From assembly GCA_001600355.1 (NCBI GenBank), contig BCJU01000003.1, positions 2,608,519 to 2,672,518 on the forward strand: 64,000 nucleotides of DNA, written 5' to 3'. Position numbers and translations under genes: made by a program. Positions within the stretch are counted from its first letter, which is position 1. Every line of letters starts with the position of its first letter. This DNA is from Meira nashicola (Eukaryota > Basidiomycota > Exobasidiomycetes > Exobasidiales > Brachybasidiaceae). Below the pieces are notes generated by a model. The model was given only the letters and a program-made list of their open reading frames with translations. It was not told the DNA's origin and made no database searches. Below, piece by piece: positions 16,953 through 27,673 of this stretch.

Positions 16953-19856
16953 TCATTTCGAATCGGCAACTTTTGGCCATCCATTCACTCTTGCCCTACG
17001 ACAAGCTTCTAAGCAACGTCCTATTCCATCAACGTCACTTAATAAAGTCACATGTCTATGACTAGTTTCTACAACACCTTCTTCATTCGTTAATGCATGT
17101 TTACCTTTTTCATCTAAACTTGCATCATTTCTAACTAATAATTTACCCCATTGACCAGGTAAAGAAATCGAAGATTCACGTAAGATCACTCCATCTCCAG
17201 GTGCATAAAGCATCCTAGAATAATCTCTTAATCTTGCCGTTCGTTTCCAGTGATCTTCGTTTGTAGTATTTTCTATTTCAGGTTCTGGCTTACCCGCTTC
17301 AGCAGCTTTAGCTTTAGCTTTTGCTTCTTGCTTTTCTAATGCTTCACTATCTTTAGGCCAAACCAATGCACCACGAACGGTTGGCGTTCTACCAGAAGTG
17401 AGAATAGAAATGGGCGGATAAAGACCTTCTTCGAATTGTTCTTGTTTAAAACTTGTACGTAATTCATAAAAGAATCGTTTTGTTTCTGCTAATGTATTTT
17501 CTAAATATGCCCATGACATTGCTTCTTCGGCTTCTTCATCAATTTCCTCTTCTCCTACACGTTGCTCATTGTTTCCTTGTCTATTTGCTGGATGCAATGT
17601 TTTCTCTGTATCATCTTCATCTCCTGCGATCTTTTGACTTTTTCGTATGGCTTCATTGAAGGCTTTTGTTGGTTTGGATGATTTTCCACTTTCTGGTTCA
17701 CCATCCATCTGAACATTCGTTCCTGGCATAGAAGGAACATTATCCACATTATCTTTTTCAGGATCGTTTCGAGAATGTTTCTTGGTAAGAATGGAAGTCT
17801 CACGTTGGGCATTAGTGTCTTCTATTTGACCATTAATAGAAATATTTTTGCTATCCGCATTCCTACGAAGATATTCAGCAGCTGCCTTTCTACCACCTTG
17901 TGAAATACATGGACTTAAGCCTAAATCGTTCCATGTTTCAGGATCTAAGAAATCCAAATCGTGAGGTTTGCCATCTTCTTCTTCGAAACATCTTCCTCCT
18001 GCTGTATCAATCTTTTCGTTTTCATCTTTAGAGTGTGTTGGTAAAAGATAAAAGCTCGATCTGAAGGAAAATGTTGCACGAGGTGAACAAATTTCATCGT
18101 TCCATAAAGCTGCATCACCATATGCAAAAGGTCCTAAAATATTTGCCGTTCCTAAAAATGGTGTACTTGCAAAAACCAAAGAATCAAATATCTTTGGATT
18201 CTTTGTTCTGGCTAAAGCATGCATAGCTACTAAGCCACCCATAGAATGAGCAACAACTTTCGCACCTTTTCGATTTTGAGGTTGATCAGAGCTTGCATCG
18301 TATAATTCTTGTAAGAATCGCTCAAGCTTTTCACTACTTTTGCTTAATGTTAATCTCCAATCGAATCCCCAACTGTGCACTTTTGTTCGCTTCTTGTGTG
18401 CACATCGAACTAGCAATCGTTTGCCTGTATCGACCATATTTCCTATTCCGCTTAGCATTTCATCAGCAATGACAAGTTCTTCGGAATTATCTTCGGCTGC
18501 TTCTGTTAAGCCTAACTCTAATGTAGGTCTTCGCAATCCTACTCCCACTTTGAGTGGAACCCAAATCATTTGATGAGTTGTTGCATCACGTAAAATTGAT
18601 CCACGATAACCGCCCAAGATGACAACATTACCTTCTAACTTTTTGAAATAACGATGAGCATGTGGATCACGATGTACAGTTGGAATTAATTCAGGTTCAT
18701 ATTCACCCGGATGAATGATTCGCTTTTGTGAGGGTTGATCACTTGTTTGCATAGAAGAACTTGAGCCCATTCCAAATATTGCAGGAGAAAAAGGCAAGCC
18801 ACGCCAAGATAGAAAATTATCCTTTGATGATGGCACTGATCCTTGCAAAGCAGCATTTTCATCAATCACTCCACCATTTGTTGCTTCTTGTTGTTTACTC
18901 TTCTTTTCTATATTTTGTTTCTTTGTATTTCCTACGCTCAGTCTGCTCAACATTTGCTTTGCACTTCCGATCGGATGAAACATATCGTCTGCCAAACCTG
19001 CCACACTTCTGAAACCAGAAGAACTTCCAAAATGAGAATCATAAAATGCTTGCATTGAAGTAGGATTTCGATGAGATGGTGGAACGTATCCTTTATGTTG
19101 TTTGTGTGATTCTGGTTGCCATGCGTATCCTCTACTTGGATGATGAATCGATCTTGTCCTTTGCAATTCCAAAGAAGGAGTGATGGAATTTTGATTGGTT
19201 AATTGAAGTGGTGTAGGAGGTTCTTCGGGATTAACGTGCTTTTTGTTTACGGCTGATTGCAATGATTCTAGGTTGATCATTAACGGTTGACCTCTTTTGG
19301 CACCTAATGACTCTTTTGCCGGTTGTGGTTGTTCTATACTCTCCTCATTTCTATTCTTTCTTGAAGGACTTTTGCTGCGTGCTATTTGCATTTGTGGAAG
19401 ATCAGGAACGGAACTACTCCTTTCACGCGGATGATGCGCTCGCAAGTGAGGACCATCATCATCATCATCTTCCTCCTCATTACCAGAAGATATTGCTTCT
19501 TCCTCAGCTTCTTCTGTCGTTTCAACTCGAGGTATGATAATTGCATCTTCTTCTCCTTTTGATAATTGTTTCTTTTCCCATGTTGGTGCAGCCCATTTAG
19601 CCTTCAATGCTGTTATGCTACTTCTTCTTCTACTTTCGAACCATCCTGAAGGTGTACTTTGACCGCTTGAACTTCTTCTCATCAATGAAGATGTTGGCCT
19701 AGGTTCGGCATTATACCATCCTCTTTCTGCTTCGGGAATAAAGCGTGAATTTCTTCTTGGTGTTTGTCCTTGTGGAGTGTTTGATTCCGATGATGTGATT
19801 GTAGATCCATTCATATTTATCAAAGAAGGTGATTGAGATGATGTCCAAGCTTTCAT
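16953..19856 (-). CDS. LCAT/lipase-like alpha/beta hydrolase
   Basis: A 967-residue protein. The first 400 residues are low complexity, Ser/Arg-rich and probably disordered. The alpha/beta-hydrolase part starts near residue 405 (NVVILGGYRGSILRD), with the nucleophile motif VVAHSMGGLVAMHAL (GxSxG in the form AHSMGG). A long acidic insert follows, then a C-terminal part with a candidate acid residue (YAPGDGVI) and a candidate His (SHRHVTLLSDVDG). The fold resembles lecithin:cholesterol acyltransferase and class 2 lipases, so lipid acyl hydrolysis or transfer is likely; the substrate cannot be told. No signal peptide or clear membrane span. Divergent from the Rrn5-like gene. Confidence 0.7.
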   Translation of the reverse strand: MKAWTSSQSPSLINMNGSTITSSESNTPQGQTPRRNSRFIPEAERGWYNAEPRPTSSLMRRSSSGQSTPSGWFESRRRSSITALKAKWAAPTWEKKQLSKGEEDAIIIPRVETTEEAEEEAISSGNEEEDDDDDGPHLRAHHPRERSSSVPDLPQMQIARSKSPSRKNRNEESIEQPQPAKESLGAKRGQPLMINLESLQSAVNKKHVNPEEPPTPLQLTNQNSITPSLELQRTRSIHHPSRGYAWQPESHKQHKGYVPPSHRNPTSMQAFYDSHFGSSSGFRSVAGLADDMFHPIGSAKQMLSRLSVGNTKKQNIEKKSKQQEATNGGVIDENAALQGSVPSSKDNFLSWRGLPFSPAIFGMGSSSSMQTSDQPSQKRIIHPGEYEPELIPTVHRDPHAHRYFKKLEGNVVILGGYRGSILRDATTHQMIWVPLKVGVGLRRPTLELGLTEAAEDNSEELVIADEMLSGIGNMVDTGKRLLVRCAHKKRTKVHSWGFDWRLTLSKSSEKLERFLQELYDASSDQPQNRKGAKVVAHSMGGLVAMHALARTKNPKIFDSLVFASTPFLGTANILGPFAYGDAALWNDEICSPRATFSFRSSFYLLPTHSKDENEKIDTAGGRCFEEEDGKPHDLDFLDPETWNDLGLSPCISQGGRKAAAEYLRRNADSKNISINGQIEDTNAQRETSILTKKHSRNDPEKDNVDNVPSMPGTNVQMDGEPESGKSSKPTKAFNEAIRKSQKIAGDEDDTEKTLHPANRQGNNEQRVGEEEIDEEAEEAMSWAYLENTLAETKRFFYELRTSFKQEQFEEGLYPPISILTSGRTPTVRGALVWPKDSEALEKQEAKAKAKAAEAGKPEPEIENTTNEDHWKRTARLRDYSRMLYAPGDGVILRESSISLPGQWGKLLVRNDASLDEKGKHALTNEEGVVETSHRHVTLLSDVDGIGRCLEACRRARVNGWPKVADSK

Positions 19857-20393
19857 GTTGTATAAGCATACATTCCAAATTCAAATTTCAAATGGAAAGG
19901 AATGGGTGGAGCAAAGAAGTTTGCCGAAAAACAATCTTAAGATTTAAAGCTTCATCATAAGCCACTTTGACTAGATAGTCTACACTAAATGCATAATGCA
20001 AGTTTCCATGCATTATGTTAGAATCGGACCGTTTGTTCCTTGCAAACAAACATGTACATACGTAAAAGACAGCATACATACACAAAAACTGAATTCGGCA
20101 ATGAAGGTTTGATATGGAAGCGAAAATGTTCTAAAATGCCTCCACTCATTTTTTAGTAAAAAAAAAGGGGCTAGTAATCTAGAAGCATATGCTGCACTGC
20201 ATTTAAAGAAAGGCCCGAAAACATGCGTAGACTAAGCCCGAATAACACCAACACATCAAACACGGCCCGAAATTTGACGCGTCAGAAAGCAAGACAAAAA
20301 CCAAAATTTGGCCAAAATTTCTTCCTGATACACATACATACACGTTCGAAGTGTAGATCTATGATGGTCTGGGAATATGCGTGAAAAGTTGTC
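19857..20393. promoter_or_regulatory. divergent promoter region, lipase-like / RRN5-like
   Basis: No gene is seen. Notable motifs are ACGCGT at 20277-20282, GCGTAGACTAAG at 20225-20236 (shared exactly with the region at 33630-33641) and repeated GGCCCGAAA at about 20211 and 20264. Confidence 0.55.
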
Positions 20394-22745
20394 ATGACAA
20401 ATCGTATTACAGAGGAAGTGATACAAGCATATGAGTCTATTCTAGAACAGTCTAAGTTGGAATTATATTTCCGTCATAAATTAGCACCGAACAACAACGA
20501 AGAAGAGGAAGAGGAAGAAGACGCACAAGAGGAAGAGGAAGAAGAAGTTCAAGAGGAAGAAGAAGAAGAAGAAGCACAAGAAGGAGAACGTAGTGAAACA
20601 GGTCCAAGCAATCAGTTGGAAGAAGATGACACAGGCTGGAGCAAAAATGAATTAGACTTGTTCTTCATCAGTCTTGAAAGGAGAAGTAAGTTACGATGTG
20701 ATTTAATTGCAAAAGATTTGCGTGGTTGCAAAACCATCAATCAAATTACACATCTCATTCATCTTTTCGAACAAGAAAAACGTGATCAAAAGGAAAGAAA
20801 CCCTTTGAGAAGGATTAAAGATACTCCTATCGCAATCGAAGTATCCAAAGAATGGGATCAGATTGAAAAAGTAATCGCTTCTCGTTTGATAGATTGGGAA
20901 GAAACCAAATATCAAAAGCTTGGCGATGAAGCTGATTCAAATGCAGAGTGTGATTGGGATACACAAATACTGTACAGCGTCATCTTCTTGCGAAAATCAA
21001 TCGATCTCGATCCTTTGCAGAACGAAGCAAATCTTTTTCTTAAACAACAATCTTCATCTTCAACGGAAGAAGTGAAAATTTTCTCTTTCACCATTCAGGA
21101 CGTAGTGGAAGCTTTACTTGATGCCAGATTTCCAAATAAGTTGGACTTTCTCTCATTTCGAACATTTTCTAAAGATCATTGTGTTCCAATTATAGACTCA
21201 GATTTGAAAGCATGGGACGTCGTTCTACGTTGCATTCAATTGGGATACCTAGTGCCGATTCAAGCTAAAAGAGGAAAGAAGAAAGCTGGTGAAGAATTTC
21301 GGGCTAGCTTGGACGAACAGCCTGACCTCGTATCAAATGCAACCATAGATTCTCTACAAAAATCGCCAGAGCAAAGGCTACTATGGTGGGACAGTATTCC
21401 AAACACCAAAGATCTTGGGGAACTCACGAGAAGCTTGGACCATGCAAGAGAACTAACCCTCCATCAATTATTGCGCTCCCTTAGATGGAAAGAGTTAAGG
21501 CAAATTATGATAATGATCTATCTCAAGACTGCCAATGAGGAAACAGAACAAAGAGTTGGAAGAAAACGTCAATTGACAGAGAATGATGTAAACGAAGACA
21601 GTTCATCAAAAAAACGGAAATTGACAACAGGAGAAGCAGGTATAAAAGCCGATTCGGATATATGGTCTAAAAGGATGTCGCGCTTTGATAGAATTGGGAT
21701 CGACGAAGATGCTTTACTTGATTTCCTTAAACCACAATTCAACTTTGAAGATTACTCTCTGTTTGATGCAAAGGTATTAAAAATGTTATTCAACAATAGC
21801 AAATCGTTTTCTAGCGTTATGTATTCTAAATTAAAGTCTGCATCAACGGAAGAAATGGTTTCACCATTGGTAGAAAATATTTCAATTCACACCATTGACA
21901 TATTAGCTGTTTGCTTACGTCTCTTCCTTCATCGCATCTTGGATCACATTGCAAATCAAATTTCCCATTCTTTACGACCTGATGCCAAGCAAACTGTGGT
22001 TGAGATAACAGATGATGACGTTTGGAATAATGTAGCAATTGTCAAACCAATTATCTCAAAAATTGATCCATCCGAACTCGGTGATTCAAACTCAGAGTCA
22101 GACAAAGACTCAGACAAAGTGTCAGACGCAAACAAAGACTTGAATGATCTCCGCTTAGAACTGCTAGATAGAATACATGATCTTGATCTCGAAGTATTCG
22201 ATTCAGAACTGCTAGATGGAAAACACGATTTTACACTTTCGGCCAACGTGCATGGTTTGATAGATGAGAACGAAGAAGAGGAGGAGGAGAAAGAGGAGGG
22301 TACGAATGCATACAACAAGAGAGTACGTAATCATTTCTTGGGCTTGAAGAGCAGTGTGACACCACTTCCATCAAATAATAACACTAGAAGATCTAGAAAC
22401 GCAAAGCAAAGCAATCACTCTGAATCCGCAAAAGATGTACTGGACATACTTCGATGGGAAAGCATCGATGAAGAGGATCTGGAAAGATCAAAGATGGACG
22501 AGGAGATTCTTTGGCATCAGCTTGGTTTGAAGGTACCGGATACGCTGTCTTATGAAACTTCAGACGAAGATCAGGCTACAGAAGAAGATCAGGCTACAGA
22601 AGAAGATCAGGCTACAGAAGAAGATCAGGCTACAGACGAATCTAGTCCTATAGTCGAAAGTGATTCAGACGAGTCCAAATCTATACCCGAAAGTGAAAAA
22701 GAAGAGGAAAACGAGGACGAGACAAGATCTTCGAAAAGTGATTGA
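20394..22745 (+). CDS. Rrn5-like Pol I upstream activation factor subunit (SANT/Myb)
   Basis: Probable component of the upstream activation factor that recruits RNA polymerase I to rDNA. The 783-residue product has an early acidic Glu-rich insert (residues about 35-70). A SANT/Myb-like helix set follows at about 80-125 (WSKNELDLFFISLERRSKLRCDLIAKDL, then CKTINQITHLIHLFE), which is the Rrn5 pattern. The rest is helical with acidic low-complexity stretches and ends with an EDQATE repeat. The assignment rests on the SANT segment and overall layout; another SANT nuclear factor is possible. Convergent with APL2, with 136 bp between the stops. Confidence 0.6.
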   Translation: MTNRITEEVIQAYESILEQSKLELYFRHKLAPNNNEEEEEEEDAQEEEEEEVQEEEEEEEAQEGERSETGPSNQLEEDDTGWSKNELDLFFISLERRSKLRCDLIAKDLRGCKTINQITHLIHLFEQEKRDQKERNPLRRIKDTPIAIEVSKEWDQIEKVIASRLIDWEETKYQKLGDEADSNAECDWDTQILYSVIFLRKSIDLDPLQNEANLFLKQQSSSSTEEVKIFSFTIQDVVEALLDARFPNKLDFLSFRTFSKDHCVPIIDSDLKAWDVVLRCIQLGYLVPIQAKRGKKKAGEEFRASLDEQPDLVSNATIDSLQKSPEQRLLWWDSIPNTKDLGELTRSLDHARELTLHQLLRSLRWKELRQIMIMIYLKTANEETEQRVGRKRQLTENDVNEDSSSKKRKLTTGEAGIKADSDIWSKRMSRFDRIGIDEDALLDFLKPQFNFEDYSLFDAKVLKMLFNNSKSFSSVMYSKLKSASTEEMVSPLVENISIHTIDILAVCLRLFLHRILDHIANQISHSLRPDAKQTVVEITDDDVWNNVAIVKPIISKIDPSELGDSNSESDKDSDKVSDANKDLNDLRLELLDRIHDLDLEVFDSELLDGKHDFTLSANVHGLIDENEEEEEEKEEGTNAYNKRVRNHFLGLKSSVTPLPSNNNTRRSRNAKQSNHSESAKDVLDILRWESIDEEDLERSKMDEEILWHQLGLKVPDTLSYETSDEDQATEEDQATEEDQATEEDQATDESSPIVESDSDESKSIPESEKEEENEDETRSSKSD
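22566..22637 (+). repeat. 18-bp tandem repeat, four copies, in the Rrn5-like gene
   Basis: Four near-perfect copies of GAAGATCAGGCTACAGAA (the last differs by its final base) encode EDQATE repeats in the acidic C-terminal tail. Confidence 0.95.
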
Positions 22746-22881
22746 AATAATTGTATTATCATTTTTGTATTATATTATTGTATCATTGTTTTAAATTAAT
22801 CTTACCTTGTACACTCTTAAACCAATCAAATGATGATGTTGAAATATATAATCAATCTCATATATGCATGCCTACTCTACT

Positions 22882-25110
22882 TTACAAAAGATCCAACAGA
22901 TCTCCGCCGCCGGAATTAGCACTCGTTACACCACCATTGCCCATCATCGAATTCCTTGGAGAAGGATTTACGGTAGGCGCAGATGGTAAGGAAGACAAGG
23001 CATCCAAGCCGCTTTTGGCGCCTGGAGCATTTGCACCAGGTGCAGAATCAAACAATCCCAAAAGGTCGTTTAATTGTGAATTTTGTGCTTGTTGAATAGA
23101 ATTCGTCTTTTTTGCAGATGAATCTCCAATATTTGCATCTGACATAAGTTCATCTAATCCACCCAAACCAGGAGCAGGTGCTGCGTTGCTCTTTGCCGAC
23201 GAATCTTCATCATCATCTCCAAAGTCTAACAAGTTTTCTGCTTGTTGTCCTTGAACGACGGTTGCCAATGCTTTTTCACGAGTGATCTCATCACGTTTGC
23301 GTGTGAATGCATCAGCACCCAATCTTCCTCTTCCGATAAATGTCGATTCGGGTTTGTGGTATGCGCTCGCCAAAGAGGATAAATCGTGAATCAATTCTTC
23401 CAACAAAGCCGGCGACACGGAAGTCAAAGGGATCGAAATCGGTGGCCTGTCTGCCAGAACTACAGATTTACCAGCTCCAGAATCACTGCTACTCAACAAA
23501 CGCCAATAAACGAATGCACGATCACGTAGATCAGGATTGTCACATTCTTTTGTGGCCAATTCGAGTACACGTTGAACCAGTCCTTGTGCTCCATCGGGCT
23601 TCTTCAAGAATAATTTGACGATTGCTGTTAAGATTTGATATTGTACACTTGCTTGTTCATCCTTGTATGTATCTAGGAAAGACGCTAAAACGTCTTCTGA
23701 ATTATCAATCTTTTCCGCATATTCTCCCAAAATCCAAATCAAGGAAGCTTTTGCCTCTGGCTCATCAAGATCTTCCAAGTTTGCACATAAGGTAGGAATA
23801 ATACCTTCATAATTTTGAGGATATTTGCGGAAGATGTCTTTAATCACAACGATTGCCTCTTGTACCACATAGCTAACCCGGGTAGCGATTAAATCCAGTA
23901 GTACATGAACGCATCTTTCGGCGGCCATATCAATCTTGATGGCACACTGTCCAATAGCACGAATCGCACGCCTAACGAAATCAACATCCACTTCCGATGC
24001 GTATTCCTTCAATTCGCTCAAGAGCATATCCACATTACGCTCATTGGCCAATTTGATCATAATTTCCAACTTTTCCAATTTGATGTAGCTCGGATCGTTG
24101 TATTTGCAGAAAAAGATGCGCAATTCTGTCGACAAAACATCAGGTCGTTTCTGTAGAATTAGGTTGATATTCCGTAATGCAACCCATTGCACCTCAGGCG
24201 CAGATGAGACAAGGGTAACGAGAGGAGGTGCCATCTTTCTGACCAATTGCTTGACGAATTCGGGCTTTCCAATTCGGTCCATATGAATCATGATCACCTT
24301 GACAGCACTCAAAACGACACTTCCGTTGGCGTGTTGGAATTGCGGAATGACACGTTCGCAGATATGTTCAGCATCTTTGTCTCCATCAGGTCCTTGTGGT
24401 GTTTTGTATCGTGCCAAGCTGTTTAGGATAGCTATTCTTCCCCATTCTGTGCATTCATTTAGTGCAATCAACAATTTCTGTAGGATAGTCGAATCGATGA
24501 TGAACATACTTGACTGCCCTGTAGGATCCATTTCACAAGCTGTTGTATGAATGTCTGTGAGAGCTGTAACAGCATTCGCAACAACCATTGGATTGCTATC
24601 TCCAACCAAATCACGTAGAGCCCCAACAAATCCATTCTCTACCGCAAGTTCCGGTTTCATCTCGTACAGCTTTGCAACGCAGATTGCTGCAGTTTTGCGA
24701 ACGTATGGATTATCATCTCGAAGACATTTTTGTAGTGGATCGGAAAGGTAATCGATAATCTTTTCTGCTCGTAAACATCCCATCGTTCTGATCGCCAATG
24801 CACGCACGAGTGGATTTGGGTCATCTGAATCTTTGACGAATGTATTGACTGCCAAGATGACTAATTCCGGTTGTGTTTTTGCATAATTCATCAGATATAG
24901 ATAAACCAACTTTTTTTGTTCTAAATCTTCTGTTTGCATATTTTTCAGTACATCTGGAAATAAACCGCTTACGTCTTTGCCAACTGTCATGTTTGCAATT
25001 ACTCTCTTGATCGCATCTTTTCTTCGATCGCGATATTCACTATTCAAATCGGCTCGCAATTCAAAGTTCTCACCCTTGCGAGGAGCATTGAAGAAACGTG
25101 GTCGACTCAT
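22882..25110 (-). CDS. APL2: AP-1 clathrin adaptor complex subunit beta
   Basis: Large beta subunit of an AP complex that sorts cargo at the trans-Golgi and endosomes. The 742-residue product begins [20 protein letters not shown] and shows the HEAT-rich beta-adaptin trunk ([59 protein letters not shown]) up to about residue 580. The C-terminal hinge carries clathrin-box-like motifs ([11 protein letters not shown] and a terminal DLLDLL). There is no ear domain, as in other fungal AP-1 beta chains. AP-2 beta is the main alternative; length and the missing ear favour AP-1. Divergent from the DAL2-DAL3 gene. Confidence 0.88.
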   Translation of the reverse strand: MSRPRFFNAPRKGENFELRADLNSEYRDRRKDAIKRVIANMTVGKDVSGLFPDVLKNMQTEDLEQKKLVYLYLMNYAKTQPELVILAVNTFVKDSDDPNPLVRALAIRTMGCLRAEKIIDYLSDPLQKCLRDDNPYVRKTAAICVAKLYEMKPELAVENGFVGALRDLVGDSNPMVVANAVTALTDIHTTACEMDPTGQSSMFIIDSTILQKLLIALNECTEWGRIAILNSLARYKTPQGPDGDKDAEHICERVIPQFQHANGSVVLSAVKVIMIHMDRIGKPEFVKQLVRKMAPPLVTLVSSAPEVQWVALRNINLILQKRPDVLSTELRIFFCKYNDPSYIKLEKLEIMIKLANERNVDMLLSELKEYASEVDVDFVRRAIRAIGQCAIKIDMAAERCVHVLLDLIATRVSYVVQEAIVVIKDIFRKYPQNYEGIIPTLCANLEDLDEPEAKASLIWILGEYAEKIDNSEDVLASFLDTYKDEQASVQYQILTAIVKLFLKKPDGAQGLVQRVLELATKECDNPDLRDRAFVYWRLLSSSDSGAGKSVVLADRPPISIPLTSVSPALLEELIHDLSSLASAYHKPESTFIGRGRLGADAFTRKRDEITREKALATVVQGQQAENLLDFGDDDEDSSAKSNAAPAPGLGGLDELMSDANIGDSSAKKTNSIQQAQNSQLNDLLGLFDSAPGANAPGAKSGLDALSSLPSAPTVNPSPRNSMMGNGGVTSANSGGGDLLDLL

Positions 25111-25646
25111 TTTGACGTTTGAAGATTTATGTAAAGATTGACAGCCAGATTACTGGGTCATTCGTCTTTTTTGCGGAGATGTTCTCCAATGAAACCTTTG
25201 CTGTATTTATGGTTGTATGCTGCGTTTTATAAGTATAATGATTGTCTCCTAATTAGACCTTTTTGTGTGGTTCTCTCAAATTGCAATCAACTCTCTATCG
25301 CGATTCGTGTGATGGTGGTGTAGTAAATTAACACCTGTTGTTCTTCTAATACTGTCTCCACGCACAATGCACACGCTGTATAAGCTACCAGCAAATCAAT
25401 TCATGTAGAACTCGATTCACGTGAATGATACCCTTATCTGGGAAGCACAGACCTTTTACGGAAAACGCTGGACCGAGGTCTTGGATAGAGCTTAAAATAT
25501 GCATGACGGTGGGGGATTTCATTTCGTATAAAATTCTCACGCAATTTGCCAAGTTATCAAGAGTAAATGAACTCTTGATTGGTTTCTCCCATTTTTTTTG
25601 TTCTACCATCACCACATATTAAATCCTCACAAATTACCCTTTTATA
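25111..25646. promoter_or_regulatory. divergent promoter region APL2 / DAL2-DAL3
   Basis: No gene is seen. An AGATAA GATA-type site lies on the minus strand at about 25433-25438 (TTATCT on the plus strand), roughly 210 bp upstream of the allantoin gene. GATA factors control allantoin use in fungi, so this is suggestive, but a single site has little weight. Confidence 0.45.
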
Positions 25647-27539
25647 ATGTCGTTCAAATCTATTCCAATAGAAGATTTTGACAAAACCTTAGGCTCCACT
25701 TCGACAGAAGTGTCTAGTGTTGCTTTAGGTGGTAAAATTGTTGCTTTTTCTGATGAATGGTTTGCACCTGCATCAGATTTACTCAAAGTTGGACCTGCAC
25801 CAAGCATGAAAGGTCAATTTGGTCCAAAAGGTGCACTTTTCGATGGTTGGGAAACGAGAAGACATAATCCAACGTATGATTGGGTAATCGTTCGTTTAGG
25901 TCCTGCAGCTGGTGCTTCGATTGTTGGATTTGATGTTGATACTGCAAATTTTAATGGAAATGAAGCTCCAGAAGTTGAAATATTTGGGTTGCATCTTTCA
26001 CCTGCCGAGGAAAAGATAGCTCCTATCATTAGCCAAAATGATCCTCGTTGGATGCCTCTTCTGCCACGAGTACCATGCAATCCTTCTTCTCGTCATTTGT
26101 ATGCTTTGAAAGATTCTAGCTCTCAAAAGCAAGAACTTTTATATACTCATGTCAAATTGCACATGATTCCTGATGGAGGTATTGCTCGTTTCCGTGTTTA
26201 TGGTTCGATTCATGCTCCTCCAATCGGCTTGGGTGTGAACGAATATGCTACCAGCAGTAATGATGACGGACGTTTCAACGTTTTGGATCTTGCACACACA
26301 ATGAATGGAGGTCAAGTTGTATTCACCAGCGATCAACATTTCGGTGTCGGACCAAATGTTCTCTTACCCGGAAGAGGTAAAGACATGGGCGATGGTTGGG
26401 AAACTAAACGATCTCGTGCTCCCGGTCACAAAGATTGGCTTATCATCCGATTGGCGGAACCTGGTTTGCTAAATTATGCAGAGATTGATACAGCCCACTT
26501 TCTTGGAAACTTTCCTGAATCTGTTGAATTGCATGGGCTAAGCTTTGATGGACAAGTGCCTCCAACCGATTACGATGACAGTAAAGCAGAATGGATTTCC
26601 ATCTTGCCCAGAGCAAAGACCGGTCCTGGCAAACAACACTACTTTCCTTTGACTAATGTCGAAGGTAAGACGTTCAGTCATGTGCGAGTGACAATGCATC
26701 CTGATGGAGGTATCAAGCGTGTTCGTATTTTTGGAAGAAGAAGTGCTCCTTTGAAGGATCATAAAGAACCTCTCCCTCTGGTTGCTTTGCCAGGTGGATC
26801 GGATAAGGATTTGCCTGATCAACCAAAATCGTTTGCCAATTTAGCAGGAGCAGCTGGTGCAGCCATGTCTAGCTGGTTCAATAACAAAAACCTTGCTTCC
26901 CCTTCAGCCAGCCGAATCCAGCAAGATGGTCGACAGATTGGTTTCTTAGGCGTGCGTAATCTTGAAGTAGGAGACAAAAAGGTTACCTCTTTGAAGGCAA
27001 AACCTTTGGATAGAGAGAGCTTTGCAGAATATGGTGATGTGATTGCATCACCTAATGCTCTTTCTCTACCTGAGCAACCATTCAAATCCGTAAATCAAGG
27101 TACAGCGCAAAAATATGAATCCTTGTCAGATGTTGTATCCTTTCACCCTTCTGAAGCACAGGCGAAATCCAATATTCACATTTATCGATGCACGCCGCCG
27201 AAAGATTCATTACAAAACTCATTTGGCGTTCGCGTTTTAGAAAGACATCAATTCACCAAACAAGCTTTCATTCCAATGAGTCAAAGAGGTTACCTCGTCA
27301 TCGTCGCAAAGAATGGTAAAGATGATTTGCCCGATTTGAGTACTTTGGCCGCTTTCGTTGCAACAGGAGAACAAGGTATCTCTTACGGTGCAGGTACATG
27401 GCATCATCCTATGATCGCTTTGGGAAAAGAACCAACCGATTTTGCCGTCGTTGTACATGAATCCGTCATTCAACCTGAACTCAATTGTGATGAAGTATTT
27501 TGGGATAAAGATGTTGCACAGATTACAGTGGCAAATTAA
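25647..27539 (+). CDS. DAL2,3: bifunctional allantoicase / ureidoglycolate lyase (DAL2-DAL3 fusion)
   Basis: Two consecutive steps of purine-nitrogen salvage in one 630-residue chain: allantoate to ureidoglycolate plus urea, then ureidoglycolate to glyoxylate plus urea. Residues about 20-185 and 205-370 are the two allantoicase repeats (LFDGWETRRHNPTYDWVIVRL and DGWETKRSRAPGHKDWLIIRL, each followed by VDTANFNGN or IDTAHFLGN). A linker of about 80 residues follows, then the ureidoglycolate lyase domain from about 450 (AKPLDRESFAEYGDVI, HIYRCTPP, LERHQFTKQAFIPM, GAGTWHHPMIAL). A similar fusion is known from Cryptococcus. The frame is continuous without an intron, so the fusion is real in this sequence. 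Probably cytosolic or peroxisomal; no clear C-terminal PTS1. Confidence 0.92.
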   Translation: MSFKSIPIEDFDKTLGSTSTEVSSVALGGKIVAFSDEWFAPASDLLKVGPAPSMKGQFGPKGALFDGWETRRHNPTYDWVIVRLGPAAGASIVGFDVDTANFNGNEAPEVEIFGLHLSPAEEKIAPIISQNDPRWMPLLPRVPCNPSSRHLYALKDSSSQKQELLYTHVKLHMIPDGGIARFRVYGSIHAPPIGLGVNEYATSSNDDGRFNVLDLAHTMNGGQVVFTSDQHFGVGPNVLLPGRGKDMGDGWETKRSRAPGHKDWLIIRLAEPGLLNYAEIDTAHFLGNFPESVELHGLSFDGQVPPTDYDDSKAEWISILPRAKTGPGKQHYFPLTNVEGKTFSHVRVTMHPDGGIKRVRIFGRRSAPLKDHKEPLPLVALPGGSDKDLPDQPKSFANLAGAAGAAMSSWFNNKNLASPSASRIQQDGRQIGFLGVRNLEVGDKKVTSLKAKPLDRESFAEYGDVIASPNALSLPEQPFKSVNQGTAQKYESLSDVVSFHPSEAQAKSNIHIYRCTPPKDSLQNSFGVRVLERHQFTKQAFIPMSQRGYLVIVAKNGKDDLPDLSTLAAFVATGEQGISYGAGTWHHPMIALGKEPTDFAVVVHESVIQPELNCDEVFWDKDVAQITVAN

Positions 27540-27673
27540 AAAGAGAAATCAGCATTCTGTATATGTAGTACCCGTTAGAATGTTTCAATGCAAATTTTAT
27601 TTATTATTCATGTGATACATCGAAAATACATACAATAGAAGAGTTACACGTAAGCTAATTTGTTGATACAAAC

